Shown: piece by piece, positions 26,366 to 35,362 of the stretch
How positions within the stretch are numbered: position 1 is the stretch's first letter
Layout of the letters: each line of letters opens with the position of its first letter
Origin: an uncultured Muribaculaceae bacterium
GTDB taxonomy: Bacteria; Bacteroidota; Bacteroidia; Bacteroidales; Muribaculaceae
Direction: 5' to 3'
Assembly (NCBI GenBank): GCA_910586595.1
Contig: CAJUJB010000007.1
Span: 1-64,000, forward strand
Length of the DNA: 64,000 bases
Translations under genes and position numbers: made by a program
The notes under the pieces: model-generated
Database searches by the model: none
What the model was told of the DNA's origin: nothing
Seen by the model: the letters and a program-made list of their open reading frames with translations, nothing else

Positions 26366-27385
26366 TTATTCGACAGTCCATGTCTCTCCTGCGAGAATCA
26401 TGTCGCGGAGAGTTGAGAAGCCTTTGCGGGCGCGCACTTCTTCTTCCTGCTGCGAGACTCCGTCGTCGTAGGTCGGTGCGGCTACGTCGCGGATCACGCC
26501 GAGTGCGAGGGGAAGGTCGCCACGTCCGTCCATCATGGCAAGTTGCTGATGGAGGAAATTCGATTCGGTGTGAGCGTCGTGTACGAGCACGTCATCGAGG
26601 GTATAACCGTCTTCACCGATGGTGACAGCCTTGAGCAGGAAGCCGTCGCGGACGAGTCCGCGGTTCTTATCACGGCCGAATATCATCTTTTCGCCGTCGC
26701 GAAGGAGGATGGTGCGGTCGGCACGCACTTCGCGGTCAGTGATGGCATTGTGGATGCCGTTGTTGAAGATGACGCAGTTCTGGAGTATCTCTACCACCGA
26801 TGTGCCTTTATGGCGTGCGGCAGCCTCAAGCACAGCCTGAGAGGTGGCAAGCTCAACGTCGATGGAGCGGGCGAAGAAATTGCCGCGGGCTCCGAAGACG
26901 AGTTCTGCCGGGATAAACGGATCTTCGACGGTGCCGTAAGGGCTTGACTTGCTCACGAAGCCACGGTCGCTCGTAGGAGAATACTGGCCCTTTGTGAGAC
27001 CGTAGATCTTGTTGTTGAACAAGACAATGTTGATGTCGATATTTCGGCGCACGGCATGGATGAAGTGGTTGCCACCGATGGCAAGTCCGTCGCCGTCACC
27101 GGAAATCTGCCATACGGTCATCTCCGGGTTGGCCACTTTATAACCGGTAGCTACAGCGGCAGCACGACCATGGATGGTGTGGAAGCCGAATGTATTCATG
27201 TAGTACGGCAGACGCGATGAGCAGCCGATACCTGATATTACAGCCGTTTTGTGAGGTGGAACGCCGAGGGCACCCATAGCTTTGTGGAGGGTGTTGAGGA
27301 TGGCGTGGTCGCCGCAGCCGGGGCACCAGCGCACGGCCTGATCGCTTTTGAAGTCGGCGGGTGTATAGGTCTTTGTCTCTTCCAT
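26366..27385 (-). CDS. korB: 2-oxoacid:ferredoxin oxidoreductase, beta subunit
   Basis: With KorA, oxidatively decarboxylates (or reductively makes) a 2-oxoacid, most likely 2-oxoglutarate, using thiamine diphosphate, CoA and ferredoxin. The 339-aa subunit has the cysteines of the iron-sulfur cluster (WCPGCGD, GIGCSSR, QNCVIFN) and the thiamine-diphosphate motif GDGDGLAIGGNHFIHAVRRN. In anaerobic Bacteroidales this enzyme replaces 2-oxoglutarate dehydrogenase. It lies 4 bp after korA and is followed by a terminator. Confidence 0.93.
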   Translation of the reverse strand: MEETKTYTPADFKSDQAVRWCPGCGDHAILNTLHKAMGALGVPPHKTAVISGIGCSSRLPYYMNTFGFHTIHGRAAAVATGYKVANPEMTVWQISGDGDGLAIGGNHFIHAVRRNIDINIVLFNNKIYGLTKGQYSPTSDRGFVSKSSPYGTVEDPFIPAELVFGARGNFFARSIDVELATSQAVLEAAARHKGTSVVEILQNCVIFNNGIHNAITDREVRADRTILLRDGEKMIFGRDKNRGLVRDGFLLKAVTIGEDGYTLDDVLVHDAHTESNFLHQQLAMMDGRGDLPLALGVIRDVAAPTYDDGVSQQEEEVRARKGFSTLRDMILAGETWTVE

Positions 27386-27389
27386 GGTC

Positions 27390-29237
27390 TTATTCCTCCA
27401 TCAGTTTAGTGGCCTGCTCCACAATCTCGCTTACAGCAAAGGGCTGGCCTTGGATTTTGTTGATGCGCATGATGCGTTTCTCGGGGAATTTGCCTTGCAG
27501 ATAGTCGGCGAACATGCCGGTGTTGAGTTCTGCAACAATCACACGTTTGTACTTGGCAAGTACGTCGGCTGTGTTTGCGGGGAGGGGATTGATATAGCGG
27601 AAATGTGCGAAGGCGATCTTGCGGCCTGTGGCGTTCATCTCTTCAGTTGCGGTGCGGAGATGGCCGTATGTTCCACCCCAGCCGATCAGCAGCGTGTCGG
27701 CATCCTGATCGCCGATTACCTGAAGAGCGGGTATGTCGTCGGCTATACGCTCGATTTTGGCGCGGCGGAGTTGTACCATCTTCTCATGGTTGCATGCGTC
27801 GGTGGAGATGGCGCCGGTCTTGGGGTCTTTCTCAAGGCCACCGAGGCGGTGGGTTGCGCCTTCTGTGCCGCTCATAGGCCAGTAACGGCCGAGGTTTTCG
27901 GTGCGCTCGTACGGGCGCCAGGTGCCTGCGGCAAGCATGTCGGCGGGTACGTCGGGAGTCTTGATGGTGGGGTATTCGTCTGCGGTGGGAATACGCCATG
28001 CCGAAGCTCCGTTGCCGATGAATGCGTCGCTGAGAAGGATGACGGGAGTCATATGCTCTACTGCGATGCGGCAGGCCTCGAATGCCATGGTGAAGCAATC
28101 GGTCGGAGACGCGGGTGCCACTACGGCTACAGGCGACTCACCATTGCGGCCATAGAGTGCCTGCATGAGGTCGGTCTGCTCTGTTTTGGTAGGAAGGCCT
28201 GTGGAGGGGCCACCGCGCTGTACGTCGATTACCACAAGCGGGAGCTCGGCCATTACAGCCAGGCCTATGCCTTCGCTCTTGAGCGCGAGGCCAGGGCCGG
28301 AGGTTGATGTAACGGCAAGGTCGCCGGCAAATGAGGCTCCGATTGCCGAGCATACGCCGGCAATCTCATCTTCCATCTGGCAAGCCTTGACTCCAAGGTC
28401 TTTGCGCTTGGCGAGCTCGTGGAGGATGTCGGTCGCGGGAGTGATGGGGTAAGATCCCAAGAAGAGAGGACGGCCGCATTTTTCCGAGGCCATGATAAGC
28501 CCCCATGCTGTTGCAGTATTGCCGTTTATATCGGTATATACACCCGGCATAGGATCTTCGGTCTCGATGCGGTAGGTGCTTACAGATGCATGGATGTTGT
28601 GACCGTAGTCGTAGCCGGCCTGAAGTACTTTAGCGTTGGCTTCGAATACGGCTGGTTTTTTCGCAAATTTCTTACGGAGATGGTGCAGGGCACTCTCCAG
28701 AGGACGGTCGAAGAGCCAGCATACGAGTCCGAGCGCAAAAATGTTGCGGCATTTCAGGATACTCTTGTTGTCGAGTCCACTCTCGGCCAAGGCTGCCTTG
28801 GTCATTGATGTTACGGGAACTTCAACAATCTGTGCTTTGATGCCCAGTTCCTCAAATGGGTTGTCTGTGAGATATTGTGCTTTTTTTAGGTCAGACTCCT
28901 TGAACGAATCGATGTCGACTATGATCACACCTCCCGGCTTAAGGAATTTGTGATTGGTCTTCAAGGCTGCAGCATTCATGGCAATTAGCACGTCGCATGC
29001 GTCGCCTGGTGTGTGTACGCCTGTGCCGACGCTTACCTGGAAGCCCGATACGCCACTGAGCGAGCCCTGCGGGGCACGGATTTCAGCGGGGTAGTCAGGG
29101 AAAGTCGAGACCTGGTTGCCGAGGCCTGCCGACACGTTGGTGAAGATGTTGCCTGCGAGCTGCATTCCGTCGCCGGAGTCGCCCGAGAAGCGCACTACCA
29201 CCTTGTCAAGTGTCTTTACATTGGTTTTCTCCAACAT
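27390..29237 (-). CDS. korA: 2-oxoacid:ferredoxin oxidoreductase, fused gamma-alpha subunit
   Basis: A 615-aa fusion of the gamma domain (about 1-185, starting with VVRFSGDSGDGMQLAGN) and the alpha domain (about 205-560, GNTATAWGLIMASEKCG, SYPITPATDILHEL, TSTSGPGLALKSEGIGLAVMAELPLVV). The fusion is the usual form in Bacteroidetes. I start at MLEKTNVKTLDK (29237); an in-frame ATG at 29294 lies close to the -7 element at 29316-29309 and would add unconserved residues. Pairs with KorB. Confidence 0.93.
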   Translation of the reverse strand: MLEKTNVKTLDKVVVRFSGDSGDGMQLAGNIFTNVSAGLGNQVSTFPDYPAEIRAPQGSLSGVSGFQVSVGTGVHTPGDACDVLIAMNAAALKTNHKFLKPGGVIIVDIDSFKESDLKKAQYLTDNPFEELGIKAQIVEVPVTSMTKAALAESGLDNKSILKCRNIFALGLVCWLFDRPLESALHHLRKKFAKKPAVFEANAKVLQAGYDYGHNIHASVSTYRIETEDPMPGVYTDINGNTATAWGLIMASEKCGRPLFLGSYPITPATDILHELAKRKDLGVKACQMEDEIAGVCSAIGASFAGDLAVTSTSGPGLALKSEGIGLAVMAELPLVVIDVQRGGPSTGLPTKTEQTDLMQALYGRNGESPVAVVAPASPTDCFTMAFEACRIAVEHMTPVILLSDAFIGNGASAWRIPTADEYPTIKTPDVPADMLAAGTWRPYERTENLGRYWPMSGTEGATHRLGGLEKDPKTGAISTDACNHEKMVQLRRAKIERIADDIPALQVIGDQDADTLLIGWGGTYGHLRTATEEMNATGRKIAFAHFRYINPLPANTADVLAKYKRVIVAELNTGMFADYLQGKFPEKRIMRINKIQGQPFAVSEIVEQATKLMEE

Positions 29238-29308
29238 AACTGATTGTTTGTGAGTGTTGTTGCTTCGTGTTTTAGGTATAGTGCCGCGGCACACTCGCCA
29301 CGGCGATG

Positions 29309-29316
29309 CAAATGTA
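29309..29316 (-). promoter_or_regulatory. -7 element of korAB
   Basis: TACATTTG on the minus strand (29316-29309) matches TAnnTTTG and gives a leader of about 65 nt to the korA start at 29237. Confidence 0.55.
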
Positions 29317-29390
29317 CGTAGAATTTCTGGAATAAGTTCCCGAAAATTCGTTAAATAAGAGACGATAAAAATTTCTGCCTCTTCAGCGGG

Positions 29391-32300
29391 TCAGATGGCC
29401 TCCAGGCTGAGAACTTCCTGAAGAATGGCCAGAGCCGACTCCACGGTGGCCACTTTGGCAATTGCAAATGACCTCCGGCCGTTGCGCTCGCGGATCTGAA
29501 CACGCTGGGGATTGCGCTGGAGATAGTTGAGCAGGCGGCCGAACATGGGCGACTGATAATAGGCCTTGTTTGTCTCGTCGACAAAGAAGAGGAACATTTG
29601 GCCTTGTTTCATCACAACCTTCTCTATGCCCAGACGCCGGGCAAGGCGCCGCAGGCGCGGCACAAGCAGGAGCTCGCGCGCGGCATCAGGAATACGGCCG
29701 AAGCGGTCGCGCAGTCTTTCTTCGAAGGCTTCCAGCTGGTCGTCGCGCTCGATGCTGTCAAGTTCCTGATAAAGGGCGATACGCTCGCTCTCTTGGGGCA
29801 CATAGCTGAAGGGGAGGAGAAGCTCGAGGTCACTCTCGATGACACAGTCAGCCACGAATTCCTCTGCGTCTTGACCGTCGGCAACTTTCTCTGCCAGGTC
29901 GGGGAACTCTTCGGTGCGCAGTTCTACCACGGCTTCTTTCAGAATTTTCTGGTATGTCTCATATCCGAGATCGGCAATGAAGCCGCTTTGCTCGGCTCCG
30001 AGCAGGTTGCCGGCACCTCGTATGTCAAGGTCCTGCATGGCGATATGAATACCGGCGCCAAGATCGGAGAAACTTTCGATGGCTTGCAGACGGCGGCGAG
30101 CATCGGGTGTAAGCGGATTGCCCGGAGGCACCATCAGGTAACAGAAGGCTTTGCGCGACGAGCGTCCTACGCGTCCGCGGAGCTGGTGCAGCTCGCTGAG
30201 ACCGAAGTTCTGGGCGTTGTTTATTATTATTGTGTTGACGTTAGGCATGTCGATGCCACTTTCGATAATTGTTGTGGCAAGCAGAATGTCGTAGTCATGC
30301 GCGGTAAAGTCGTTGATGGCTTTTTCGAGTTTCTCAGGCGACATCTGGCCGTGAGCCACTATGGTGCGTGCGTCTGGCACAAGCCGTCGGATCATATTCT
30401 CCAGCTCGTAGAGGCCTTCGATGCGGTGGTTGACAAAAAATACCTGGCCGCCTCGGGCGAGCTCGAAGTTGATGGCTTCGGCCACGGTGTCGTCGCTCAG
30501 CGCGTCGACCGAGGTGATGATGGGGTAGCGGTTTGGCGGAGGGGTGGCTATGGTGGAGAGGTCGCGCGCGCCCATCAGTGAGAACTGGAGTGTGCGTGGA
30601 ATAGGGGTGGCGCTCATCGTGAGGGTGTCGATATTCACTTTGAGCTGCCGCAGTTTCTCTTTTACGGCTACGCCGAATTTCTGTTCCTCGTCAATCACCA
30701 GCAGTCCAAGGTCTTTGAATTTTACTGTCTTACTGATGAGTTTGTGGGTGCCGATGACTATGTCGATTTTTCCGGCCTCAAGATCGGCGAGAATGGCTTT
30801 CACATCTTTGGCCGAACGGGCTCGCGACAGGTACTCGACTCTGACGGGGAAGTCTTTCAGACGCTCTGAGAATGTGTGGTAGTGCTGATAAGCAAGTACG
30901 GTGGTAGGCACAAGCACGGCCACCTGCTTGCCATCGGTGGCGGCCTTGAAGGCTGCTCGGATGGCAATCTCTGTCTTGCCGAAGCCCACGTCACCGCAGA
31001 TGAGCCGGTCCATGGGCTGTTCTTTCTCCATATCGGTCTTCACAGCCTGTGTGGCGGTGAGCTGGTCGGGTGTATCTTCGTAAATAAACGATGCCTCCAG
31101 TTCGTGCTGAAGATATGTGTCGGGCGAGAAGGCGAAGCCTTTTTCGTTACGACGGGCGGCGTAGAGTTTTATAAGGTCGCGCGCAATATCTTTGAGCTTG
31201 GATTTGGTGCGGTCTTTGATTTTTTGCCATGCCCCCGAACCGATGCGGTTGATTTTTGGCGGAACGCCCTCTTTGCCCCGGTATTTGGCAAGTTTATGGA
31301 GTGCGTGAATCGATACAAAGAGGATGTCGTTGTTCTGATAAACGAGCTTGATCACCTCCTGCATCTTACCATTGATGTTGGTGCGGAGTAGACCTGCGAA
31401 TTTACCAACTCCATGGTCGACATGCACTATATAGTCGCCCACCTCGATCTGGCCGAGTTCTTTCAGCGACAAGGCGAGTTTGCCCGAGCGGGCGCGGTCG
31501 CTCTTCAGAGTATATTTGTGGAATCGGTCGAAGATCTGGTGATCAGTGAAGACGCATATCTTGGCCTTGTGGTCGACGAAGCCTTCGTGAAGGGTGCCGT
31601 CGACTGCGTCAAACAATATTTTGTCGCCACGGTCGGCGAAAATCTCTCTTAGACGGTCGAATTGCTTGGGGTTATCGGAAAGGATATACAGACGGTAACC
31701 TTCGGCCATAAACCTCGAGAACGAATCGGCTATGAGGTCGAAATTTTTGTGGTAGACTCCCTGGGGCGTGCAATCGAATGCTATGGTTGCCCCGGATTTA
31801 CTCCGGGCCGGGGTGCCGTCTTCGCCTGGTTTGGCGGAGGTGAAGCCGACGCGTATGAATTGCGATAGCTTTGTGGCAAACTCATTCGGGTCGACCACCA
31901 GGTCGAGTGCGTCAGCGTCGCCGTCTTCAGTCAGAAGTGTGAAGGCCGACATGCCCGACTCCGCGATGGCGCGCATGCGCTCGAGCGTGAAGTTCTCGTT
32001 GCGTATAGCTATGACGCTTGTCGGGTCGATAAAGTCGAGCAGCGATTGCTTATGGCCGCGGTGGCTCACATTGGCGGTTATGTCGATGGATTCGAGCCGA
32101 GCCTCCGAGAGCTGGGTCTCGACATTGAATGAGCGTATAGAGTCGATTTCATCGCCGAAAAAGTCGAGCCTGACGGGAAGCTCGGCAGAATATCCGAAAA
32201 TATCGAAAATGGATCCGCGGATGGCGTATTGCCCCGGCTCATAGACATAGTCGACTTCCTTGAATCCGTTTTCCCGCAGCCATTTCTCGGTTTCACCCAT

Positions 32301-32738
32301 ATCGGCACGGGTGTCTTTGCGTAGCGACAGGGTGTAGGTACGCAGATCTTCACGCGAGGCCACGCACTCGGCGAGGGCTTCGGGGTAAGTGACCAGGAAT
32401 TTCAGCGATCCGGCAGATAGACGGTTGAGGGTCTCGGTACGCAAAATTTGGCTTGGAGCATCGACCTGGCCGTACTTTATATCGCGTCTGAAACCTGAAG
32501 GCAACATTGCCACGGCCTCTTCGCCTACCAGCCTCGATAAATCGAAGTAGAGATACCCCGCGTCGTCGAGATTATCCCCGACCACTATGACCGGTTGCCC
32601 GGAAGGGATAGCCGAAATCATCATGGCGGCCGATGAGCCAGCAAGGCCGGTTACCAGGCCTCCCGATGAGCAAAGATTCTTGATTGCCTTTTTTCTGGAG
32701 GTGTTGACAATCAGGCTGCGGATGTCTTCAGTCTTCAT
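29391..32738 (-). CDS. mfd: Transcription-repair coupling factor Mfd
   Basis: A DNA translocase that removes stalled RNA polymerase and recruits UvrA to lesions. The 1115-aa protein has the UvrB-homology region at the N-terminus and the RNA-polymerase-interaction domain (IEVGDYIVHVDHGVGKFAGL). The RecG-like helicase motor has Walker A GDVGFGKTEIA, the DEEQ box, TATPIPRTL and QLRGRVGRS, and the C-terminal TRCF domain completes it. The start is 13 bp downstream of a SUI1-like gene, suggesting co-transcription. Confidence 0.97.
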   Translation of the reverse strand: MKTEDIRSLIVNTSRKKAIKNLCSSGGLVTGLAGSSAAMMISAIPSGQPVIVVGDNLDDAGYLYFDLSRLVGEEAVAMLPSGFRRDIKYGQVDAPSQILRTETLNRLSAGSLKFLVTYPEALAECVASREDLRTYTLSLRKDTRADMGETEKWLRENGFKEVDYVYEPGQYAIRGSIFDIFGYSAELPVRLDFFGDEIDSIRSFNVETQLSEARLESIDITANVSHRGHKQSLLDFIDPTSVIAIRNENFTLERMRAIAESGMSAFTLLTEDGDADALDLVVDPNEFATKLSQFIRVGFTSAKPGEDGTPARSKSGATIAFDCTPQGVYHKNFDLIADSFSRFMAEGYRLYILSDNPKQFDRLREIFADRGDKILFDAVDGTLHEGFVDHKAKICVFTDHQIFDRFHKYTLKSDRARSGKLALSLKELGQIEVGDYIVHVDHGVGKFAGLLRTNINGKMQEVIKLVYQNNDILFVSIHALHKLAKYRGKEGVPPKINRIGSGAWQKIKDRTKSKLKDIARDLIKLYAARRNEKGFAFSPDTYLQHELEASFIYEDTPDQLTATQAVKTDMEKEQPMDRLICGDVGFGKTEIAIRAAFKAATDGKQVAVLVPTTVLAYQHYHTFSERLKDFPVRVEYLSRARSAKDVKAILADLEAGKIDIVIGTHKLISKTVKFKDLGLLVIDEEQKFGVAVKEKLRQLKVNIDTLTMSATPIPRTLQFSLMGARDLSTIATPPPNRYPIITSVDALSDDTVAEAINFELARGGQVFFVNHRIEGLYELENMIRRLVPDARTIVAHGQMSPEKLEKAINDFTAHDYDILLATTIIESGIDMPNVNTIIINNAQNFGLSELHQLRGRVGRSSRKAFCYLMVPPGNPLTPDARRRLQAIESFSDLGAGIHIAMQDLDIRGAGNLLGAEQSGFIADLGYETYQKILKEAVVELRTEEFPDLAEKVADGQDAEEFVADCVIESDLELLLPFSYVPQESERIALYQELDSIERDDQLEAFEERLRDRFGRIPDAARELLLVPRLRRLARRLGIEKVVMKQGQMFLFFVDETNKAYYQSPMFGRLLNYLQRNPQRVQIRERNGRRSFAIAKVATVESALAILQEVLSLEAI

Positions 32739-32750
32739 CGGGGAATGGAG

Positions 32751-33101
32751 TCAGATTATACGGGCCTTCAGGCCTTTGGAGTTAAGAAATTTAAGAACGT
32801 CGTTGCGGCGGTCGCCCTGCACGAGAATTTCGCCTCCGCGTGCTGAGCCTCCTGTGCCGAGCGAACGCTTTAGTTCAGAGGCGAGTTGGTCGATAGCCTC
32901 ATCGCTGATGGTGAAGCCAGTGATGATTGTGGCAGATTTGCCGGCGCGTCCTTTGCGCTCGAAAACAATGTCGAGGCGCCCGCTCTGCGCAGGTGCCTCG
33001 TCGGTTGCCGGAGTTTCCGGCTTTTGGGGTTCCGCTTGGTCGGCCTCGGGCATACTCTCGCGTAGGGCAGCCAGACGGTCAAGCCAATTATCGTTGTTCA
33101 T
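32751..33101 (-). CDS. SUI1/eIF1-like translation factor (YciH family)
   Basis: A 116-aa cytoplasmic protein whose C-terminal 75 residues form a SUI1/eIF1-type domain (LDIVFERKGRAGKSATIITGF, SLGTGGSARGGEILVQGDRRNDVLKFL). Bacterial members such as YciH can affect start-codon selection fidelity in the manner of eIF1. The N-terminal 40 residues are Pro/Glu-rich and probably disordered. It lies 12 bp after a small lipoprotein gene and 12 bp before mfd, so it is in the middle of an operon. Confidence 0.88.
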   Translation of the reverse strand: MNNDNWLDRLAALRESMPEADQAEPQKPETPATDEAPAQSGRLDIVFERKGRAGKSATIITGFTISDEAIDQLASELKRSLGTGGSARGGEILVQGDRRNDVLKFLNSKGLKARII

Positions 33102-33113
33102 CTCGTTTCTTAA

Positions 33114-33551
33114 TCAATAATCGTATGCAATTGTATCGGTTACCGCCGGGGCCTTATGGCCTTCATTGATGGCGGTGATCAAGGCGAGGCGTGCCTGGTC
33201 TTCGACCGGTGCCTGACCAAGATACATGATTGTCGAGTCGGCGTTACGGGTCATGGCAGCCTCCAGACTTCGTGCTGCCAGCGCGGTGTTGGCTTCCTCA
33301 TCGCCGTGGTTTTCGGCGAGCCGCATGAAGAGTAAGGAGAGACGGCAGAGCTCATTGACATTGAGCTTGCTGAAGCCAGACCCGAGTATCAAGCTGTCGC
33401 ACAGCTGCTGCGCGCCGGCATAATGACCGTTGGCGAAGTCAATCTCTGCGTTTTCAAGTGGAGAGCGGCGCGCCCTGTCGGTGTCGCATCCCTGTAAAAG
33501 GCATGCGGCAAGTAGGGCGGCCGAAGAGATAGATATAAGGAATCGTTTCAA
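33114..33551 (-). CDS. Small alpha-helical lipoprotein of unknown function
   Basis: A 145-aa protein with a signal peptide and lipobox (LLQGC, Cys about 22). The remaining sequence is helical and looks like one or two tetratricopeptide-type repeats (AEIDFANGHYAGAQQLCDSLI). No family recognised. It follows by 4 bp a gene for a single-pass membrane protein, and the two are probably translated from the same mRNA and may work together in the envelope. Confidence 0.78.
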   Translation of the reverse strand: MKRFLISISSAALLAACLLQGCDTDRARRSPLENAEIDFANGHYAGAQQLCDSLILGSGFSKLNVNELCRLSLLFMRLAENHGDEEANTALAARSLEAAMTRNADSTIMYLGQAPVEDQARLALITAINEGHKAPAVTDTIAYDY

Positions 33552-33555
33552 GGCT

Positions 33556-33858
33556 TTATTCGTTATTGGTCTCGTAAGCAGGCTCGGGGGGAGTCTGGGT
33601 AGAGGATTCCGGTTCGGTTATGACTTCTCTGAGAGATTGTCCACCGGCATTCTGCCAGTCGGCTTCTCCTGGAGCTTGGGCATTTGCCTCATCAATCACA
33701 TACTGCTGCTCGACATTGTCGCCGGCAGGTGTGTCGACATGAGTGTTGCGGTCGAACCAACCGATATAGTACAGAGTGGCGACTGCGATGGTGGCCACGA
33801 TAATTGCTATTACAATCCAGACCCAAAGACCTGATGATTTACGCTGGTAGTTTGCCAT
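33556..33858 (-). CDS. Single-pass membrane protein of unknown function
   Basis: A 100-aa protein with a short basic N-terminus, one membrane helix (about residues 11-33, LWVWIVIAIIVATIAVATLYYIGWF) and an acidic, Pro/Gln/Glu-rich C-terminal tail likely outside the inner membrane. No catalytic motif or family recognised. It lies between ribH (80 bp upstream) and the small lipoprotein gene. Confidence 0.72.
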   Translation of the reverse strand: MANYQRKSSGLWVWIVIAIIVATIAVATLYYIGWFDRNTHVDTPAGDNVEQQYVIDEANAQAPGEADWQNAGGQSLREVITEPESSTQTPPEPAYETNNE

Positions 33859-33938
33859 AATAGTGACGTGTTTGTTTACCTTAATTTATATTAAAACAAG
33901 CCACGCAGCCATATGGTTCTTCCGGCTGATACTTAGGG

Positions 33939-34424
33939 TCAGAGATTGTTTACTTTTTCGGCGAAATCGTGCATGAGCAGGGCTGTCTGTGCGGCTTCGA
34001 TGCCTTTGTGGCCTCCGGTGCCGCCAATGCGGTCGAGTGCCTGCTGCTCGTTGTCGACTGTGAGCACACCGAATATTACAGGGATGTCGCACTCGCTGTT
34101 GAGGTGGGTGATGCCCTGGGTCACGCTCTGGCAGACGTAGTCGAAGTGTGGTGTGCCGCCGCGTATCACGCATCCGAAGACAATGATGACGTTGTAGAGT
34201 CCGGTCTCGATAAGCTTCGATGCGGCAAAGGTGAGCTCCACTGCACCGGGAACCTCGAAGGTGTCGACGTCAGCATCGGCAAGGCCGGCTTTCTTGAATT
34301 CTTCGAGGGCGCCTGCCATAAGAGGCTCGGTGATATGGCTGTTCCATAGTGTGCGCACGACGGCTACGCGCATGTCGCGGGCTACAGTAATTGGATTGAG
34401 GTTGGCGTTAGATGGCGATGACAT
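33939..34424 (-). CDS. ribH: 6,7-dimethyl-8-ribityllumazine synthase
   Basis: Penultimate enzyme of riboflavin synthesis: condenses the ribityl-aminouracil with dihydroxybutanone phosphate. The 161-aa length and motifs RTLWNSHITEPL, FEVPGAVELTFAA, GCVIRGGTPHFDYVC and FGVLTVDNEQQALDR(IGG) are typical; His in TPHFDYV is the catalytic base. No riboflavin riboswitch is visible upstream. It follows the PfkB-like gene by 26 bp. Confidence 0.96.
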   Translation of the reverse strand: MSSPSNANLNPITVARDMRVAVVRTLWNSHITEPLMAGALEEFKKAGLADADVDTFEVPGAVELTFAASKLIETGLYNVIIVFGCVIRGGTPHFDYVCQSVTQGITHLNSECDIPVIFGVLTVDNEQQALDRIGGTGGHKGIEAAQTALLMHDFAEKVNNL

Positions 34425-34450
34425 ATTGTGCTGTATCTATTTTTTTAGTT

Positions 34451-35362
34451 TTATATTTGCTGCCACTGGTGCGAGAGGGTAGAGGCGGCTTTGTTGGCGC
34501 TGAGGGCAGCGGCTCCGAGGATGGCTTCGCGCAGGTCGGCAGTTGGTTTTTCAAGGGCCTCTGCCGTAAGTTCGCGTTCGGCTATAGCTCCGACCACACC
34601 AGCGATTGCACCGGAGTTCCACAGCATTGTGCGGCAGGTCGACTCAGGAATTTCCACCGAGCTCATCTCCTTGCCGGAGTAGTAGCTGATGCGGCGGTTG
34701 GCGGTGTCTACACTCACAAGCGACCGGCAATAGAAGTCGATATGGTCGTGGTATACGCTGTCGGTGTTGTCGATGCCGAAAATAAGGCTGAGGTCGATGT
34801 TGCGTGCCACCACCACGTTGGCTATCTCAAGGTTTTCAAGTATGGCAGGCATTACGCGTGTGATGCGTGGTTCCTGCTGAGGCAGAAATCCGGGCAGGTA
34901 TATGAGCAGAGCCTTCCGCTCGGCGCAGTGAGCCAGGAATCTGGTGAGGCGCGTACGCATACGACGGTCGATGGCATAGAAGCCTCCGAAGAGAATAATG
35001 TCGCCTTCATCAACACGTGGCCATACAATGTCGAAGCAGTCGTCGGGATAAGCTTCGTAGCGTGTCAGTGAGGTGGGTACTGAGTCGGCATCGGCGGCTG
35101 TGAATACATTCAATGCGGTGCGACCTTCTGTGAAGCGGTCGAGCGACGAGATATCTACCCCTTTGTTCTGAAGGTGTGTGGCCAGTATGTCGCCGACCGG
35201 GTCGGCAGAAACTTCAGAGGCGATGATTACATTGTACTTCTCGGAGGCGAGGATGGCGGCTGCATTGAGCACCCGCCCACCGGGCATGCTGCCCAGAGGG
35301 CGTCCTTCGGGATCGAGGACAATGTTGAGCGAACATTCGCCGATGCAGATTATTTTTTTCAT
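34451..35362 (-). CDS. PfkB-fold protein lacking the catalytic Asp
   Basis: A 303-aa protein with the ribokinase/PfkB fold: N-terminal CIGECSLNIVLD, the substrate-binding glycines SMPGGRVLNAA (normally GGapaNvA), and a C-terminal helix pair. In true PfkB kinases the second signature is GAGDxF, with Asp as catalytic base. Here the matching place reads NSGAIAG (about residues 249-255), so the Asp is Ile253. It may be a pseudokinase that senses or binds a sugar, or may act by another mechanism. It overlaps the upstream isomerase gene by 4 bp, suggesting a shared sugar-phosphate role. Confidence 0.8.
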   Translation of the reverse strand: MKKIICIGECSLNIVLDPEGRPLGSMPGGRVLNAAAILASEKYNVIIASEVSADPVGDILATHLQNKGVDISSLDRFTEGRTALNVFTAADADSVPTSLTRYEAYPDDCFDIVWPRVDEGDIILFGGFYAIDRRMRTRLTRFLAHCAERKALLIYLPGFLPQQEPRITRVMPAILENLEIANVVVARNIDLSLIFGIDNTDSVYHDHIDFYCRSLVSVDTANRRISYYSGKEMSSVEIPESTCRTMLWNSGAIAGVVGAIAERELTAEALEKPTADLREAILGAAALSANKAASTLSHQWQQI

